DNA from: Polaribacter marinaquae
GTDB lineage: Bacteria > Bacteroidota > Bacteroidia > Flavobacteriales > Flavobacteriaceae
DNA length: 64,000 bases
Direction: 5' to 3'
NCBI RefSeq assembly: GCF_038019025.1
Contig: NZ_CP150496.1
Coordinates: 957,501-1,021,500 of the forward strand
The position numbers were made by a program, and so were the translations under genes. The notes under the pieces are model-generated. The model was not told where the DNA came from. It did no database searches and was given only the letters and a program-made list of their open reading frames with translations. This document shows, one piece after another, positions 23,456 to 34,442 of this stretch (positions are counted from its first letter, which is position 1; each line of letters opens with the position of its first letter).

Positions 23456-25975
23456 TTATTCTTGATTTTCACTTGAATCATTTTCAATTTCCGTGCCATT
23501 TTTTATTTCTTCGGCATTTTCTTCTTCGTCTACTTCTTCATCATGAGCAACTTTAGCAACTGCTGCAATGCTATCAGAATCTTTAATATTAATTAAACGA
23601 ACACCTTGCGTTGCACGTCCCATAACTCTTAAATCTTCTACAGCCATTCTTATGGTTAAACCAGATTTATTAATAATCATTAAATCGTTAGAATCGTCTA
23701 CGTTTTTGATTGCAACTAAATCTCCTGTTTTTTCTGAAGTATTTAAAGTTTTAACACCTTTACCTCCTCTATTTGTAACTCTATAGTCATCTAATTTAGA
23801 ACGCTTTCCGTATCCTTTTTCAGAAACAACTAGTATATTACTTTCCATATCGTTTACAGCAACCATACCTACTACTTCATCATTTTCATGTTGAAGTGTA
23901 ATACCTCTTACACCAGAAGCTGTTCTTCCCATCGGACGAGTTTTAGCTTCTTCAAAACGGATTGACTTTCCAGATTTTAATGCTAACATAACTTGGCTAT
24001 CTCCAGTAGTTAATTTAGCTTCTAATAGCTCATCACCTTCTTTAATAGTAATTGCATTAATACCATTAGTTCTTGGTCTAGAATATTGTTCCAATGAAGT
24101 TTTCTTAACCTGACCTTTTTTAGTTGCCATTATGACATAATGACTATTAATATACTCTTCGTCTTTTAAATCTTGAGTAACTAAGAATGCTTTAACCTTA
24201 TCGTCTTGTTCGATATTAATAAGGTTTTGCATCGCTCTACCTTTTGTGTTTTTACCACCTTCTGGAATCTCATAAACACGCATCCAAAAGACTTTACCTT
24301 TTTGAGTAAAGAACATCATATATTGGTGGTTTGTACCTACAAATAAATGTTCTAAGAAATCTTCATTTCTTGTAGTTGCTCCTTTTTGACCTCTACCTCC
24401 TCTATTCTGAACTTTATATTCTTCTAAGTTTGTTCTTTTTAAATAACCAGCATTAGAAATTGTAACAACAACCTTTGTATTAGGTATCATGTCTTCAATT
24501 TTCATATCTCCACCAGCATATTCGATGATAGATCTACGCTCATCACCATATTTATCTTTTATTAAAAGAAGCTCGTCTTTAATTATCTGATAACGTCTTG
24601 GTTCGTTTGCAAGAATATCTTTTAAATCTGTAATAGTTAACATGATTTCATCGTACTCTGCACGTAACTTATCTTGTTCTAGACCTGTTAATTGACGTAA
24701 TCGCATCTCTACAATTGCCTTGGCTTGAATCTCTGTCAATTCAAATCTTTCAATTAAACTTTCTCTAGCTTGATCTGCATTACTAGAAGCTCTAATAATT
24801 TTTATTACTTCGTCAATATTATCCGAAGCAATTATTAATCCTTCTAAAATATGTGCTCTAGCCTCTGCTTTTTTAAGTAAAAACTCTGTTCTACGTACAA
24901 TTACTTCATGCCTGTGCTCTACAAAATAATGTATTAATTGCTTTAAATTTAGTTGCTCTGGTCTTCCTTTTACCAATGCAATATTGTTTACACTAAAAGA
25001 AGTTTGAAGCTGTGTGTATTTAAATAATTTATTTAAGACGATGTTAGGAATGGCATCACGTTTTAAAACATAAACAATTCGCATACCATTTCTATCTGAT
25101 TCGTCACGAATATTAGCAATACCTTCTAATTTCTTTTCGTTTACTAAATCAGCAGTTTTCTTAATCATGTCTGCTTTGTTAACCTGATAAGGAATCTCGG
25201 TAACAATAATACATTCACGTCCTTTTACTTCTTCTATAACAGCTTTAGCACGCATTACTATACGACCTCTACCTGTATGAAAAGCATCTCTTACACCATC
25301 ATAACCATAAATGATACCACCTGTAGGAAAATCTGGCGCAGTAATATGCTGCATTAACTCGTCTATCTCTATATTTCTATTATCAATATAAGCTACAGTA
25401 CCGTTAATTACTTCTGTTAAGTTGTGTGGCGCCATATTTGTTGCCATACCTACAGCAATACCAGAAGCACCGTTTACTAATAAATTAGGAATTCGCGTTG
25501 GTAAAACAGTAGGTTCTTGTAAAGTATCATCAAAATTTAATTGATGATCTACAGTGTCCTTTTCAATATCAGCTAACATTTCTTCTGATATTTTTTGCAT
25601 TCTAACCTCTGTATAACGCATTGCTGCCGGAGAATCTCCATCAACAGAACCAAAGTTACCTTGCCCATCTACCATCATATAACGCACACTCCAATCTTGC
25701 GCCATTCTCACCATAGAATCATATACAGATATATCACCGTGTGGGTGATATTTACCTAATACTTCTCCAACAATTCTTGCTGATTTCTTATAAGCCCCTG
25801 TTGCTTTAATTCCTAGTTCATGCATACCATACAAAACCCTTCTATGCACTGGTTTTAAACCATCTCTTACATCTGGTAATGCTCTTGAAACAATAACTGA
25901 CATCGAGTAATCGATGTATGCAGATTTCATCTGCTCTTCAATGTTAATCGGAATTAACTTTTCTCCGTCTGCCAT
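23456..25975 (-). CDS. gyrA: DNA gyrase subunit A
   Basis: GyrA is the breakage-reunion subunit of gyrase. The 839-residue protein has the N-terminal sequence [23 protein letters not shown] cut here to its core [17 protein letters not shown], catalytic Tyr121 in [10 protein letters not shown], and six beta-propeller blades in the C-terminal half that contain the GyrA box ([10 protein letters not shown] near residue 535). A long acidic tail (about 805-839) follows. The quinolone-determining loop reads [10 protein letters not shown]: Ile82 stands at the position of E. coli Ser83, while Asp86 (E. coli Asp87) is kept. Transcription is leftward, divergent from clpC. Confidence 0.97.
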   Translation of the reverse strand: MADGEKLIPINIEEQMKSAYIDYSMSVIVSRALPDVRDGLKPVHRRVLYGMHELGIKATGAYKKSARIVGEVLGKYHPHGDISVYDSMVRMAQDWSVRYMMVDGQGNFGSVDGDSPAAMRYTEVRMQKISEEMLADIEKDTVDHQLNFDDTLQEPTVLPTRIPNLLVNGASGIAVGMATNMAPHNLTEVINGTVAYIDNRNIEIDELMQHITAPDFPTGGIIYGYDGVRDAFHTGRGRIVMRAKAVIEEVKGRECIIVTEIPYQVNKADMIKKTADLVNEKKLEGIANIRDESDRNGMRIVYVLKRDAIPNIVLNKLFKYTQLQTSFSVNNIALVKGRPEQLNLKQLIHYFVEHRHEVIVRRTEFLLKKAEARAHILEGLIIASDNIDEVIKIIRASSNADQARESLIERFELTEIQAKAIVEMRLRQLTGLEQDKLRAEYDEIMLTITDLKDILANEPRRYQIIKDELLLIKDKYGDERRSIIEYAGGDMKIEDMIPNTKVVVTISNAGYLKRTNLEEYKVQNRGGRGQKGATTRNEDFLEHLFVGTNHQYMMFFTQKGKVFWMRVYEIPEGGKNTKGRAMQNLINIEQDDKVKAFLVTQDLKDEEYINSHYVIMATKKGQVKKTSLEQYSRPRTNGINAITIKEGDELLEAKLTTGDSQVMLALKSGKSIRFEEAKTRPMGRTASGVRGITLQHENDEVVGMVAVNDMESNILVVSEKGYGKRSKLDDYRVTNRGGKGVKTLNTSEKTGDLVAIKNVDDSNDLMIINKSGLTIRMAVEDLRVMGRATQGVRLINIKDSDSIAAVAKVAHDEEVDEEENAEEIKNGTEIENDSSENQE

Positions 25976-26238
25976 ATATATTTTCTATTAATAATTATTC
26001 CTTTTTTTAAAACAAGGCAAGATACTATTTCTATTACTATTTACAAAGGTTTAAGACTTATGAATTCGACAGAGTTATCAACATTTATTAATAATTTATT
26101 AGCGCTTTTTACTTACTTGATTTTCAACTATTTTCTGCATTATTTTTAAAGTCAAACTGTCAGTTTTTAAGAGTTGGCATATTTTTTGTAATTTTTAAGA
26201 AAAAAAAGGACTAAATTTACATCAATAGACAATAATAT

Positions 26239-28797
26239 ATGGACGATAATTTTTCACCGAAGGTAAGAGATGTAATAGCATTCAGTAAACAAGAAGCGCT
26301 AAGATTAGGGCATGAATTTATTGGAACAGAACATTTGTTATTAGGTTTAATAAGAAAAGGAGAAGGAAAAGCAATGGAAATTTTAACTGCATTTGATGTA
26401 GATACTATTTTATTGCGTAAAAAGTTAGAACAACTAAACCCAGTTGATCCTACTTTTGCAGAAACTTCTGAGAAACAAAGTTTACATTTAACTAGACAAG
26501 CAGAAAAAGCTCTAAAAACAACTTTTTTAGAAGCAAAGCTATATCAAAGCGAATCTATAGATACTGCACATTTACTTTTATGTATTTTAAGAAACGAAAA
26601 TGACCCAACTACTAAGTTGATTCAGAAATACCACGTTAATTACGATGAAGCGAAAGCTTTATATAAACAACTGCATGTAGATGATGAAGATCTACCTAAC
26701 AATCCGATAGCAGAAACACCATCTGATGATGAATTTGCTTCTGAAAAACAAAATCCTTTTGATCAACCTCAAAAAGGAAAAAATGTTAAAAAATCAAAAA
26801 CACCAGTTTTAGATAATTTTGGTAGAGATTTAACAGATTTAGCAGAAAAAGGAAAATTAGACCCTGTTGTTGGTAGACAAAAAGAAATTGAAAGAGTTTC
26901 TCAAATACTAAGTAGAAGAAAGAAAAACAACCCAATGCTTATTGGAGAACCTGGTGTTGGTAAATCTGCCATTGCAGAAGGTTTAGCTTTAAGAATTGTA
27001 GAAAGAAAAGTTTCTAGAATTTTATTTGACAAGCGTTTGGTTTCTTTAGATTTAGCAAGTTTGGTTGCGGGCACAAAATACCGTGGTCAGTTTGAAGAAC
27101 GTATGAAAGCTCTAATGAACGAACTAGAAAAGAATGATGACATTATTCTTTTTATAGACGAAATTCATACAATAGTTGGCGCAGGTGGCGCTACAGGCTC
27201 TTTAGACGCTTCTAATATGTTAAAACCAGCCTTGGCTCGTGGAGAAATACAATGTATTGGTGCTACTACTTTAGATGAGTATAGAACAAATATCGAAAAA
27301 GATGGCGCATTAGAGCGTCGTTTTCAAAAGGTAATTGTAGACCCAACATCTGTAGAAGAAACAATACAGATTTTACACAACATAAAAACGAAGTACGAAG
27401 AACATCATCATGTAAATTATACAGATGAAGCTTTAGAGGCTTGTGTAAAATTAACTAACAGATATATGACTGATAGATATTTGCCAGATAAAGCTATTGA
27501 TGCTTTAGATGAAGCTGGATCTAGAATTCACATCACAAACATTGTTGTTCCGCAACAAATTTTAGAGTTAGAAACCAAGTTAGAGCTTATTAGAGAAAGG
27601 AAAACTAAAGCTGTAAACGGGCAAAAATATGAAGAGGCTGCAAAATTAAGAGATGATGAAAAGAATATAGAGGCTGCTTTAGATTCTGCTCAAAAACAAT
27701 GGGAAGATGACTCTAAGTTAAATAGAGAAATTGTAACCGAAGATAATGTTGCAGAAGTTGTTTCTATGATGACAGGCATACCTGTAAATAGAGTTGCAGA
27801 AGCAGAAACACATAAATTAAACGAATTACCTCAGCTTATAAAAGGCAAGGTAATTGGGCAAGATATTGCTGTATCTAAAGTTGTTAAAGCAATTCAAAGA
27901 AATAGAGTTGGATTAAAAGATCCTAACAAACCAATTGGTTCTTTTATTTTCTTAGGACAAACTGGTGTTGGTAAAACGCAATTAGCAAAAGTTTTAGCAA
28001 AAGAATTATTCGATTCTGATGATTCTTTAATTAGAATTGACATGAGTGAGTACATGGAAAAATTTGCTATTTCTCGTTTAATTGGTGCACCTCCGGGATA
28101 TGTTGGTTATGAAGAGGGTGGTCAATTAACAGAAAAAGTTAGAAGAAAACCTTATTCTGTTGTTCTTTTAGATGAAATTGAAAAAGCGCATCCAGATGTG
28201 TTTAACATGTTGCTTCAAATTTTAGATGACGGTTATATTACTGATAGTTTAGGAAGAAAAATTGATTTTAGAAATACAATCATCATTATGACTTCTAACA
28301 TTGGTGCTAGACAATTAAAAGATTTTGGTGGCGGAGTAGGTTTTGGTACCTCTTCTAAAAAAGAACAAGCAGATGCACATGCAAAATCTGTAATTGAGGG
28401 CGCTTTAAAGAAATCTTTTGCACCAGAATTTTTAAATAGAATAGATGATGTAATTGTATTTAACGCTCTAGAAAGAGAAGATATACACTCGATTATAGAT
28501 ATCGAATTAGATAAACTATTACGTAGAATATCAGATTTAGGTTATACATTACAATTAAGCGAAAAAGCAAAAGATTATATTGCTGACAAAGGTTTTGATA
28601 AGAAGTATGGTGCTAGACCACTTAAAAGAGCAATTCAGAAATACATTGAAGATGCTCTAGCTGAAGAAATTGTAAATTCTAAACTAAATGAAGGAGATAC
28701 AATTTCTATGGATCTTGATGAAAAAGAAAATAAATTAAATATCAAGATACAAAAAGGAAAAATAGAACCAGAACAAGAATCTGAAACAGAATCATAA
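26239..28797 (+). CDS. clpC: ATP-dependent Clp protease ATP-binding subunit ClpC
   Basis: ClpC is an Hsp100 unfoldase that feeds proteins to ClpP. The 852-residue protein has a double Clp-N domain (about 1-145), a first AAA+ domain with Walker A GEPGVGKS (236-243), a UVR motif in the middle region ([12 protein letters not shown], about 458), a second AAA+ domain with Walker A GQTGVGKT (573-580), and a C-terminal Clp-D2-small region. The UVR motif in the mid-domain marks ClpC rather than ClpA or ClpB. The start at 26239 follows a -7-like TAAATTTA at 26212-26219. It ends in a strong terminator. Confidence 0.96.
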   Translation: MDDNFSPKVRDVIAFSKQEALRLGHEFIGTEHLLLGLIRKGEGKAMEILTAFDVDTILLRKKLEQLNPVDPTFAETSEKQSLHLTRQAEKALKTTFLEAKLYQSESIDTAHLLLCILRNENDPTTKLIQKYHVNYDEAKALYKQLHVDDEDLPNNPIAETPSDDEFASEKQNPFDQPQKGKNVKKSKTPVLDNFGRDLTDLAEKGKLDPVVGRQKEIERVSQILSRRKKNNPMLIGEPGVGKSAIAEGLALRIVERKVSRILFDKRLVSLDLASLVAGTKYRGQFEERMKALMNELEKNDDIILFIDEIHTIVGAGGATGSLDASNMLKPALARGEIQCIGATTLDEYRTNIEKDGALERRFQKVIVDPTSVEETIQILHNIKTKYEEHHHVNYTDEALEACVKLTNRYMTDRYLPDKAIDALDEAGSRIHITNIVVPQQILELETKLELIRERKTKAVNGQKYEEAAKLRDDEKNIEAALDSAQKQWEDDSKLNREIVTEDNVAEVVSMMTGIPVNRVAEAETHKLNELPQLIKGKVIGQDIAVSKVVKAIQRNRVGLKDPNKPIGSFIFLGQTGVGKTQLAKVLAKELFDSDDSLIRIDMSEYMEKFAISRLIGAPPGYVGYEEGGQLTEKVRRKPYSVVLLDEIEKAHPDVFNMLLQILDDGYITDSLGRKIDFRNTIIIMTSNIGARQLKDFGGGVGFGTSSKKEQADAHAKSVIEGALKKSFAPEFLNRIDDVIVFNALEREDIHSIIDIELDKLLRRISDLGYTLQLSEKAKDYIADKGFDKKYGARPLKRAIQKYIEDALAEEIVNSKLNEGDTISMDLDEKENKLNIKIQKGKIEPEQESETES

Positions 28798-28800
28798 ATT

Positions 28801-28832
28801 AAAAAATCTCAAACTAACGTTTGAGATTTTTT
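28801..28832. terminator. Terminator after clpC
   Basis: A perfect 14-bp stem (AAAAAATCTCAAAC and GTTTGAGATTTTTT) with a TAAC loop and T-run starts four bases after the clpC stop. Confidence 0.85.
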
Positions 28833-28921
28833 TTTACATTAAACTACAAAAACACAGTTGATTTCTATATTTTTAACAGAAAAGTTAAATATCGAAAGAC
28901 ACTATCCTCTGATTAAATTTA

Positions 28922-28929
28922 TATATTTG
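28922..28929 (+). promoter_or_regulatory. -7 box for the TlpA-like gene
   Basis: TATATTTG is a perfect match to the Bacteroidota -7 consensus TAnnTTTG and lies 24 bp before the ATG at 28953. A matching -33 TTTG is not obvious. Confidence 0.5.
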
Positions 28930-28952
28930 TTTCAAATAAATATTTATAATAA

Positions 28953-29981
28953 ATGAAAAAAATTAGCATCATAATCATCGCTGTTTTTGCACTTGCTTCT
29001 TGTACTAAAGAACATTCTAAAGATTATTTAACGCTTTCTGGAAAGTTAGAAAATAATAAAGATTCTATTTTAACAATTACAGGTCAACAAGGTCCCGTAA
29101 AAAGCATTACAATTAATAACGATGGTACTTTTAAAGATACTTTAAATATAGAAAACGCTGCAGTGTACACTCTTAGTACTAGTCCTGCAAAAAGAGCTCC
29201 TATTTATTTAAAAAACGGATTTGATATTAAGTTAAATGGAGACTCTGAAAATTTTATGTCTAGTTTTAAGTTCTCTGGACAAGGTGCTGATAATAGTAAT
29301 TTTATTTTAGCTCAGATTACAGAAAGTCAAAAAATTGGAAATCCTACGTTACTATTAGAATTAAATGAAAATGATTTTAAAAACAAAATAGCTTCTATTA
29401 AATCTAATTACGATAGTATTTTAAACTCTTATAAAGACATAGATACTACATTGGTAAAAATGGTAGATAGTCAAACCAATCAAATGATTACTTATTTTAA
29501 CCAAGCTTATGAAAAAAACAAAGCTATGGCTAAAGGAACTATTTCACCAAAATTTGTTGATTATGCAGATTACAAAGGCGGTAAAAAATCTTTAGACTCT
29601 TTTAAAGGGAAATTTGTTTATATAGATGTTTGGGCTACTTGGTGCGGACCTTGTATTCAACAAATTCCTTATCTAAAATCTTTAGAAAAAGAATATCACG
29701 GTAAAAATATAGAATTTATAAGTATTTCTACGGATGAATACAGAAGAAGTGGCGGATCTTGGGAAGCAGCAGAAAAGAAATGGAAAGATTTTGTAAAAGC
29801 AAAACAGTTATCTGGTGTGCAACTTTGGGCAGGTAAAGACATATCTTTTCAACAAGAATATCAGATAAATTCGATTCCTAGATTTATATTAATAGATCCT
29901 CAAGGTAAAATTGTAAATTCTGATGCACCTAGACCATCAGAACCAAGATTAAAAGAATTATTTACTTCTTTAGGTATTTAA
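28953..29981 (+). CDS. TlpA-family thioredoxin-like lipoprotein with DUF4369-type N-domain
   Basis: The 342-residue protein starts with a lipoprotein signal (MKKISIIIIAVFALASC, lipid anchor on Cys17). Residues 25-110 form a beta-rich DUF4369-like domain with the pattern G-x-I/L repeated, 110-200 is a helical linker, and 205-342 is a thioredoxin fold with active site WATWCGPC (Cys231 and Cys234) and a cis-Pro region SIPRFILID. It probably reduces disulfides of envelope proteins, as TlpA/ResA proteins do. It stands alone between two terminators. Confidence 0.92.
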   Translation: MKKISIIIIAVFALASCTKEHSKDYLTLSGKLENNKDSILTITGQQGPVKSITINNDGTFKDTLNIENAAVYTLSTSPAKRAPIYLKNGFDIKLNGDSENFMSSFKFSGQGADNSNFILAQITESQKIGNPTLLLELNENDFKNKIASIKSNYDSILNSYKDIDTTLVKMVDSQTNQMITYFNQAYEKNKAMAKGTISPKFVDYADYKGGKKSLDSFKGKFVYIDVWATWCGPCIQQIPYLKSLEKEYHGKNIEFISISTDEYRRSGGSWEAAEKKWKDFVKAKQLSGVQLWAGKDISFQQEYQINSIPRFILIDPQGKIVNSDAPRPSEPRLKELFTSLGI

Positions 29982-29986
29982 AAAAT

Positions 29987-30024
29987 AAAAAAAGCGAAAT
30001 TCAAATTTGAATTTCGCTTTTTTT
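29987..30024. terminator. Bidirectional terminator between TlpA-like gene and accA
   Basis: A perfect 38-bp palindrome with 19-bp arms (arm begins AAAAAAAGCGAAATTCAAA) separates the convergent TlpA-like and accA genes. Confidence 0.85.
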
Positions 30025-30043
30025 ATTTTATTTAAATAGATAT

Positions 30044-30997
30044 TTACTCTTTGTAAACCCCCATGTTTGCATATTTATCCATTCTTTTTTCGACTAAATC
30101 TTCATCAGATAAATCTTTCAATTCATCAAAAGCAGCTAGTATTTGACTTTGAACAGCAGCAAAAGCGCCTTCTCTATCAGAATGTGCACCACCAATTGGC
30201 TCTTTGATAATTCCGTCTATCAATTTCATTTTCTTCATGTCGTTACCGGTAAGTTTTAAAGCTTCTGCAGCTTGTTCTTTAAACTCCCAACTTCTCCATA
30301 AGATAGAAGAACAAGATTCCGGAGAAATTACCGTATACCAAGTGTTTTCCATCATATAAACTCTATCTCCAACACCAATTCCTAAAGCCCCACCAGAAGC
30401 TCCTTCACCAATAACAACTGTTATAATTGGTGTTTTAAGAATTGTCATTTCAAAAATATTTCTAGCAATAGCTTCCCCTTGTCCGCGTTCTTCCGCTTCT
30501 AAACCAGGGTATGCACCAGGAGTATCTAAAAGTGTTACTACAGGAATACCAAATTTCTCTGCCATTCTCATTAATCGTAAAGCTTTTCTATATCCTTCTG
30601 GATTAGCCATTCCAAAATTTCTATACTGACGTGTTTTTGTGTTGAAACCTTTTTGCTGACCAATAAACATAAAAGATTGATCTCCTATTTTACCCAATCC
30701 GCCAATCATCGCTTTATCATCACCTACACTTCTATCTCCATGAAGTTCCATAAAAGTATCACCACAAATAGCCTTGATATAATCTAAAGTATAAGGTCTG
30801 TTTGGATGTCTAGATAATTGTACTCGCTGCCAAGGCGTTAAGTTTTTGTATATATTTTTTCTAGCATCTGCTAGTTTCTTTTCAATTTTTTTACAAGTAG
30901 CAGTTACATCTACCTCACTTTCTTCACCAATAATCTGACATTTTTGCAGTTGATCTTGAAGTTCTTTTATTGGCATTTCAAATTCTAAATATTCCAT
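30044..30997 (-). CDS. accA: Acetyl-CoA carboxylase carboxyltransferase subunit alpha
   Basis: AccA with AccD moves the carboxyl group from biotin to acetyl-CoA, the first step of fatty-acid synthesis. From ATG 30997 the protein has 317 residues ([14 protein letters not shown]), the usual length; a TTG at 31033 would add 12 residues that the family lacks. Conserved signatures include [33 protein letters not shown] [18 protein letters not shown], and the oxyanion-forming [15 protein letters not shown]. The gene ends at the terminator shared with the TlpA-like gene. No zinc finger is expected, as that is in AccD. Confidence 0.96.
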   Translation of the reverse strand: MEYLEFEMPIKELQDQLQKCQIIGEESEVDVTATCKKIEKKLADARKNIYKNLTPWQRVQLSRHPNRPYTLDYIKAICGDTFMELHGDRSVGDDKAMIGGLGKIGDQSFMFIGQQKGFNTKTRQYRNFGMANPEGYRKALRLMRMAEKFGIPVVTLLDTPGAYPGLEAEERGQGEAIARNIFEMTILKTPIITVVIGEGASGGALGIGVGDRVYMMENTWYTVISPESCSSILWRSWEFKEQAAEALKLTGNDMKKMKLIDGIIKEPIGGAHSDREGAFAAVQSQILAAFDELKDLSDEDLVEKRMDKYANMGVYKE

Positions 30998-31065
30998 TTC
31001 TAGTGATTTGATTTTAGTTATTTGTAAGAACAAACATACTATAAAATTTACTTTTTAAGGCTAAA

Positions 31066-31986
31066 TTAAATTACTTTTTTCTTTTTCAGTTTTTGCTGAA
31101 TCTTATCTTTTAATGTCTTTCTATTTTTTAAAATACCATTTAATAATACTACAAACAAGACTATAAAAGCTCCTAAATAAAAGGTGTTACTCATTTGCTC
31201 TTTATCACCAAAAATTATTAAAGCTAAAATAATTGCATAAATAGGTTCTAAATTTATTGTAAGCATTACGGTATAAGGAGAGAGATATTTCATTACTTCA
31301 ACAGAAGCAATAAAAGCATAAGCAGTGCAAATACTACTTAAAATTAAAAGGTACAACCAGTCTGAAGTTTCAATTTGAAAAAAGGCAATAGAAAATCCGT
31401 TAGTTATTAATAAGTATACAGTAATAAAAGCAACGCCAAAAAATAATTGGTAGAACGAAATAACATCCGCAGTGTATTTTTTAATGTACAAACCGTTTAA
31501 AACAGCAAATAGTGCACTTAAAAAAGAGGCAATTAACGCGTAAATAATACCTAATTTATATTGACTTTCGAAATTGAATATAATATACAACCCACCTATG
31601 ACTAATAATCCTAAAAAAATCTCTAAAGTATTTATTTTTCTCCTAAAAAATATAGGTTCTATTAATGATGCAAAAAATGCACCTGTACTCATGGTTACCA
31701 GTGCAACAGATACATTAGAAACTTTTATAGCTTTGAAAAAAAATACCCAGTGTAAGGCAATTACAATTCCTGTAAATAAAAATTTTAAAAGCCCTTTTTT
31801 ATTGACTCTGAATGATTTTTTCTTCCAAAGAAAATAAATTGCAATAAAAATTACCGCCAATAACATTCTATACCAAACCAAAGGAATTGCATCAATAGTT
31901 ATTAGCGCACCTAAAATTGCGGTAAACCCCCAAATAAAGACAATGAGGTGTAGTAATAAATAGTTTTTTAATTTACTTTCTTGCAT
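31066..31986 (-). CDS. EamA/DMT-family transporter
   Basis: The 306-residue protein has ten hydrophobic helices in two five-helix EamA halves, typical of drug/metabolite transporters (RhaT-type). The first half begins LLHLIVFIWGFTAILG and the second contains SLFALFAVLNGL-like SFLSALFAVLNGLYIKK. A basic tail (KNRKTLKDKIQQKLKKKK) ends it. Substrate is unknown. It overlaps the LptF/LptG permease gene by 14 bp, so the two are translated as a pair, though a functional link is not implied. Confidence 0.9.
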   Translation of the reverse strand: MQESKLKNYLLLHLIVFIWGFTAILGALITIDAIPLVWYRMLLAVIFIAIYFLWKKKSFRVNKKGLLKFLFTGIVIALHWVFFFKAIKVSNVSVALVTMSTGAFFASLIEPIFFRRKINTLEIFLGLLVIGGLYIIFNFESQYKLGIIYALIASFLSALFAVLNGLYIKKYTADVISFYQLFFGVAFITVYLLITNGFSIAFFQIETSDWLYLLILSSICTAYAFIASVEVMKYLSPYTVMLTINLEPIYAIILALIIFGDKEQMSNTFYLGAFIVLFVVLLNGILKNRKTLKDKIQQKLKKKKVI

Positions 31987-33064
31987 TTAAGTATAAATAA
32001 ACAGCAACTGCACCAAATAGTATATTAGGAATCCATACATAAGTAATAGAATTTACTCCGGCAACAGAGCCTAATACTTCACCAACTTTCATAAAAAACA
32101 CATACAAAAACATAATACCAACTCCTATTGCTAGGTTAACGCCTGTACCACCTCTTCTTTTTCTAAAAGCCAAAGCAACTGCTATGATGGTTAAAATATA
32201 GGAGGCAACAGGTAAACTAGTTCTTTTATAAAGTTCTACTAAATAGGCATTAAGGTTTTTAACACCTCTTTTTTTAGAAATATCTATAAATTTCATCAAT
32301 TCGTTAGATGGCATTTCTTGTGCAAAAGCAGATTTATAGATTAAATCTCTTGGTGTAAAACTAAAAACTGTATCTATCTTATTACCAGAAAAAATACTAT
32401 CTCTATCTTTATAAATCAATCTTTTTTTCCAGGTACTAATTGTAAAGGTTGAATCTTTTACATTATATTTTAATCTGTTTGCAGATAATTTTGACTTTAA
32501 TTTTAACCCATCATAAGTTTCTGAGTTAAAATCGTAACCTATATTATTTTCTGTATTAAACGTTCTTATAAATATATACGTGCTATCTGTTAATTGTAAA
32601 CTAAAATCTGACACATATTTTAACTCGTTAATTTGTTTTGAGTTATTGATATATTTCTTTTCGAAAGCTTTTCTTGTTTTACTACTTGTTGGCACCACAT
32701 AATGATTCATAGCCAATGATAAAATAGTAATTAAAGTGGCTCCTATAAAATATGGATATAAAAAACGAGTAAAAGAAACTTTAGCATTTGTAATTGCTAT
32801 AATTTCTGTGTTATTAGATAATTTTGATGTAAATAAAATTACAGCAATAAACAATGCCAGAGGCATAAAAGTATTGGTATAATATATTGTAAAATTTAAG
32901 TAATAATCATTTAAAATCTCATTGAATCCTAAATCTGGATGTTCTAAAAAATTGTCTATTTTCTCAGAAACATCAATAGCTATTGCTATCGGAATTAAGA
33001 TTAATAATGTAAACAAAAATGTTACTAAAAACCTTTTTAATATGTACCAATCTATTATTTTCAA
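31973..33064 (-). CDS. LptF/LptG-family permease
   Basis: Members of this family form the membrane part of the LptB2FG exporter that lifts lipopolysaccharide from the inner membrane. The 363-residue protein shows the family layout: two to three N-terminal helices (LKRFLVTFLFTLLILIPIAIA near 8-28), a large periplasmic beta-jellyroll (about 110-265), and three C-terminal helices (280-360). The conserved DVSEKIDNF after helix one is present. Whether it is LptF or LptG cannot be told from sequence alone. It overlaps the EamA gene and lies 54 bp downstream of tgt. Confidence 0.9.
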   Translation of the reverse strand: MKIIDWYILKRFLVTFLFTLLILIPIAIAIDVSEKIDNFLEHPDLGFNEILNDYYLNFTIYYTNTFMPLALFIAVILFTSKLSNNTEIIAITNAKVSFTRFLYPYFIGATLITILSLAMNHYVVPTSSKTRKAFEKKYINNSKQINELKYVSDFSLQLTDSTYIFIRTFNTENNIGYDFNSETYDGLKLKSKLSANRLKYNVKDSTFTISTWKKRLIYKDRDSIFSGNKIDTVFSFTPRDLIYKSAFAQEMPSNELMKFIDISKKRGVKNLNAYLVELYKRTSLPVASYILTIIAVALAFRKRRGGTGVNLAIGVGIMFLYVFFMKVGEVLGSVAGVNSITYVWIPNILFGAVAVYLYLNARK

Positions 33065-33117
33065 AAGAATAAATAATTAATTTTTTAGATTTAAGTTCTT
33101 CATAAGAACTTGTAATT

Positions 33118-34248
33118 TTACAATCTATTGTCCATTTGTTTTACCATTTTATCTTTCCACTCTCTAAAATCTCCTGCTAAAATATGTTTTCTTGCCTCTC
33201 TAGTTAACCAAACATAAAATCCTAAATTATGTATAGAAGCAATTTGTTTACCTAACATTTCTTTTGCAGCAAATAAATGACGTAAATATGCTTTAGAGTA
33301 CATTGTATCTACCCAAGTAATTCCCATTTCATCTATCGGAGAAAAATCGTCTTCCCACTTTTTATTCTTAATATTTATAGAACCATAAGCAGTAAATAGC
33401 ATACCATTTCTAGCATTTCTAGTAGGCATAACACAATCGAACATATCGATACCTAAAGCTATATTTTCTAAAATATTAATTGGCGTACCAACACCCATTA
33501 AATAACGTGGCTTGTCTTCTGGTAAAATTTCTGTTACAACTTCTGTCATCGCATACATTTCTTCGGCAGGTTCACCTACAGATAAACCACCAATTGCATT
33601 TGCTTGCTGACCTGCATTTGCAATATACTCTGCAGATTGTTTTCTTAAATCTTTATACGTACTACCTTGTACAATTGGCATAAAAGTTTGTTCGAAACCA
33701 TATTTATATGGTAATTTATCTAAGTGATTTATACATCTGTTTAACCACCTATGCGTCATGTGCATCGATCTTTTTGCATAATTATAATCACAAGGATAAG
33801 GTGTACACTCATCAAAAGCCATTATAATATCTGCACCAATAGTTCGTTGTGTTTCCATAACGTTTTCTGGTGTAAAATGATGCATAGAACCATCTATATG
33901 ACTCTTAAACTTTACACCTTCTTCGTTAATTTTTCTTCTACCAGACAAAGAATACACTTGGTAACCACCAGAATCTGTTAAGATATTTCTATCCCAGTTC
34001 ATAAACTTGTGCAAACCACCTGCTTTTTCTAAAATATCTAAACCAGGTCTTAAATATAAATGATATGTGTTACCTAATATAATATCAGGATTTATTTCGT
34101 TTTTTAATTCTGTTTGATGAACTCCTTTTACGGTTCCAACAGTTCCCACAGGCATAAAAATAGGCGTTTCTATTTCTCCGTGATCAGTAGTTATTACTCC
34201 TGCTCTTGCCTTGCTTTTTGGGTCGGTAATTTTTAAGTCAAATTTCAT
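33118..34248 (-). CDS. tgt: tRNA-guanine transglycosylase
   Basis: Tgt exchanges guanine-34 of certain tRNAs for a queuosine precursor. The 376-residue protein (ATG 34248, MKFDLKITD) has the TIM-barrel signatures TPIFMPVGTVGTVKGV, DSGGYQVYSL, the nucleophile region IMAFDECTPYPC, GGLSVGE and CVMPTRNARNG. The usual zinc site CxCxxC after the FSP segment is missing: the chain reads FSPIDEMGITWVDTMYSKAYLRHLF instead, shown here only to the segment DEMGITWVDTMYSK, with the later IHNL kept. If I remember correctly, other Bacteroidota Tgt proteins share this loss, so it is probably lineage-wide. Catalysis should be intact. Confidence 0.95.
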   Translation of the reverse strand: MKFDLKITDPKSKARAGVITTDHGEIETPIFMPVGTVGTVKGVHQTELKNEINPDIILGNTYHLYLRPGLDILEKAGGLHKFMNWDRNILTDSGGYQVYSLSGRRKINEEGVKFKSHIDGSMHHFTPENVMETQRTIGADIIMAFDECTPYPCDYNYAKRSMHMTHRWLNRCINHLDKLPYKYGFEQTFMPIVQGSTYKDLRKQSAEYIANAGQQANAIGGLSVGEPAEEMYAMTEVVTEILPEDKPRYLMGVGTPINILENIALGIDMFDCVMPTRNARNGMLFTAYGSINIKNKKWEDDFSPIDEMGITWVDTMYSKAYLRHLFAAKEMLGKQIASIHNLGFYVWLTREARKHILAGDFREWKDKMVKQMDNRL

Positions 34249-34340
34249 TATCGGCAAAGATACTATTATTTAAGAATTGTAAGTTTCTTAATTAAAATTT
34301 ATATTCTATTTTGCTATTAGTTCGCAAAAATATGGGTTAA

Positions 34341-34399
34341 GGATTGCAGTGGAAATCCTTTTTTGAGGAACGAAAAAAAGATTGTAGCGTAAAGCCTGA
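34341..34399. repeat. Tandem degenerate intergenic element of flavobacterial type
   Basis: Two related 20-base units lie in tandem: GGATTGCAGTGGAAATCCTT (34341-34360) and AGATTGTAGCGTAAAGCCTG (34379-34398). The first can fold on itself (AAGGATT with AATCCTT) and is followed by a T-run. I recall similar GGATTG...AGCCTG strings dispersed between genes in Flavobacteriia. Its role is unknown. The 185-bp gap between tgt and rluF holds no gene. Confidence 0.45.
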
Positions 34400-34442
34400 C
34401 TTTAGTTCTAAATGCTTTTAGAACAAAGTAACGCCCAAAAAA

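Noticed and set aside
23434..23499. Longer start for the TPR protein overlapping gyrA
   Set aside because: It would bury the signal peptide that begins at ATG 23433.
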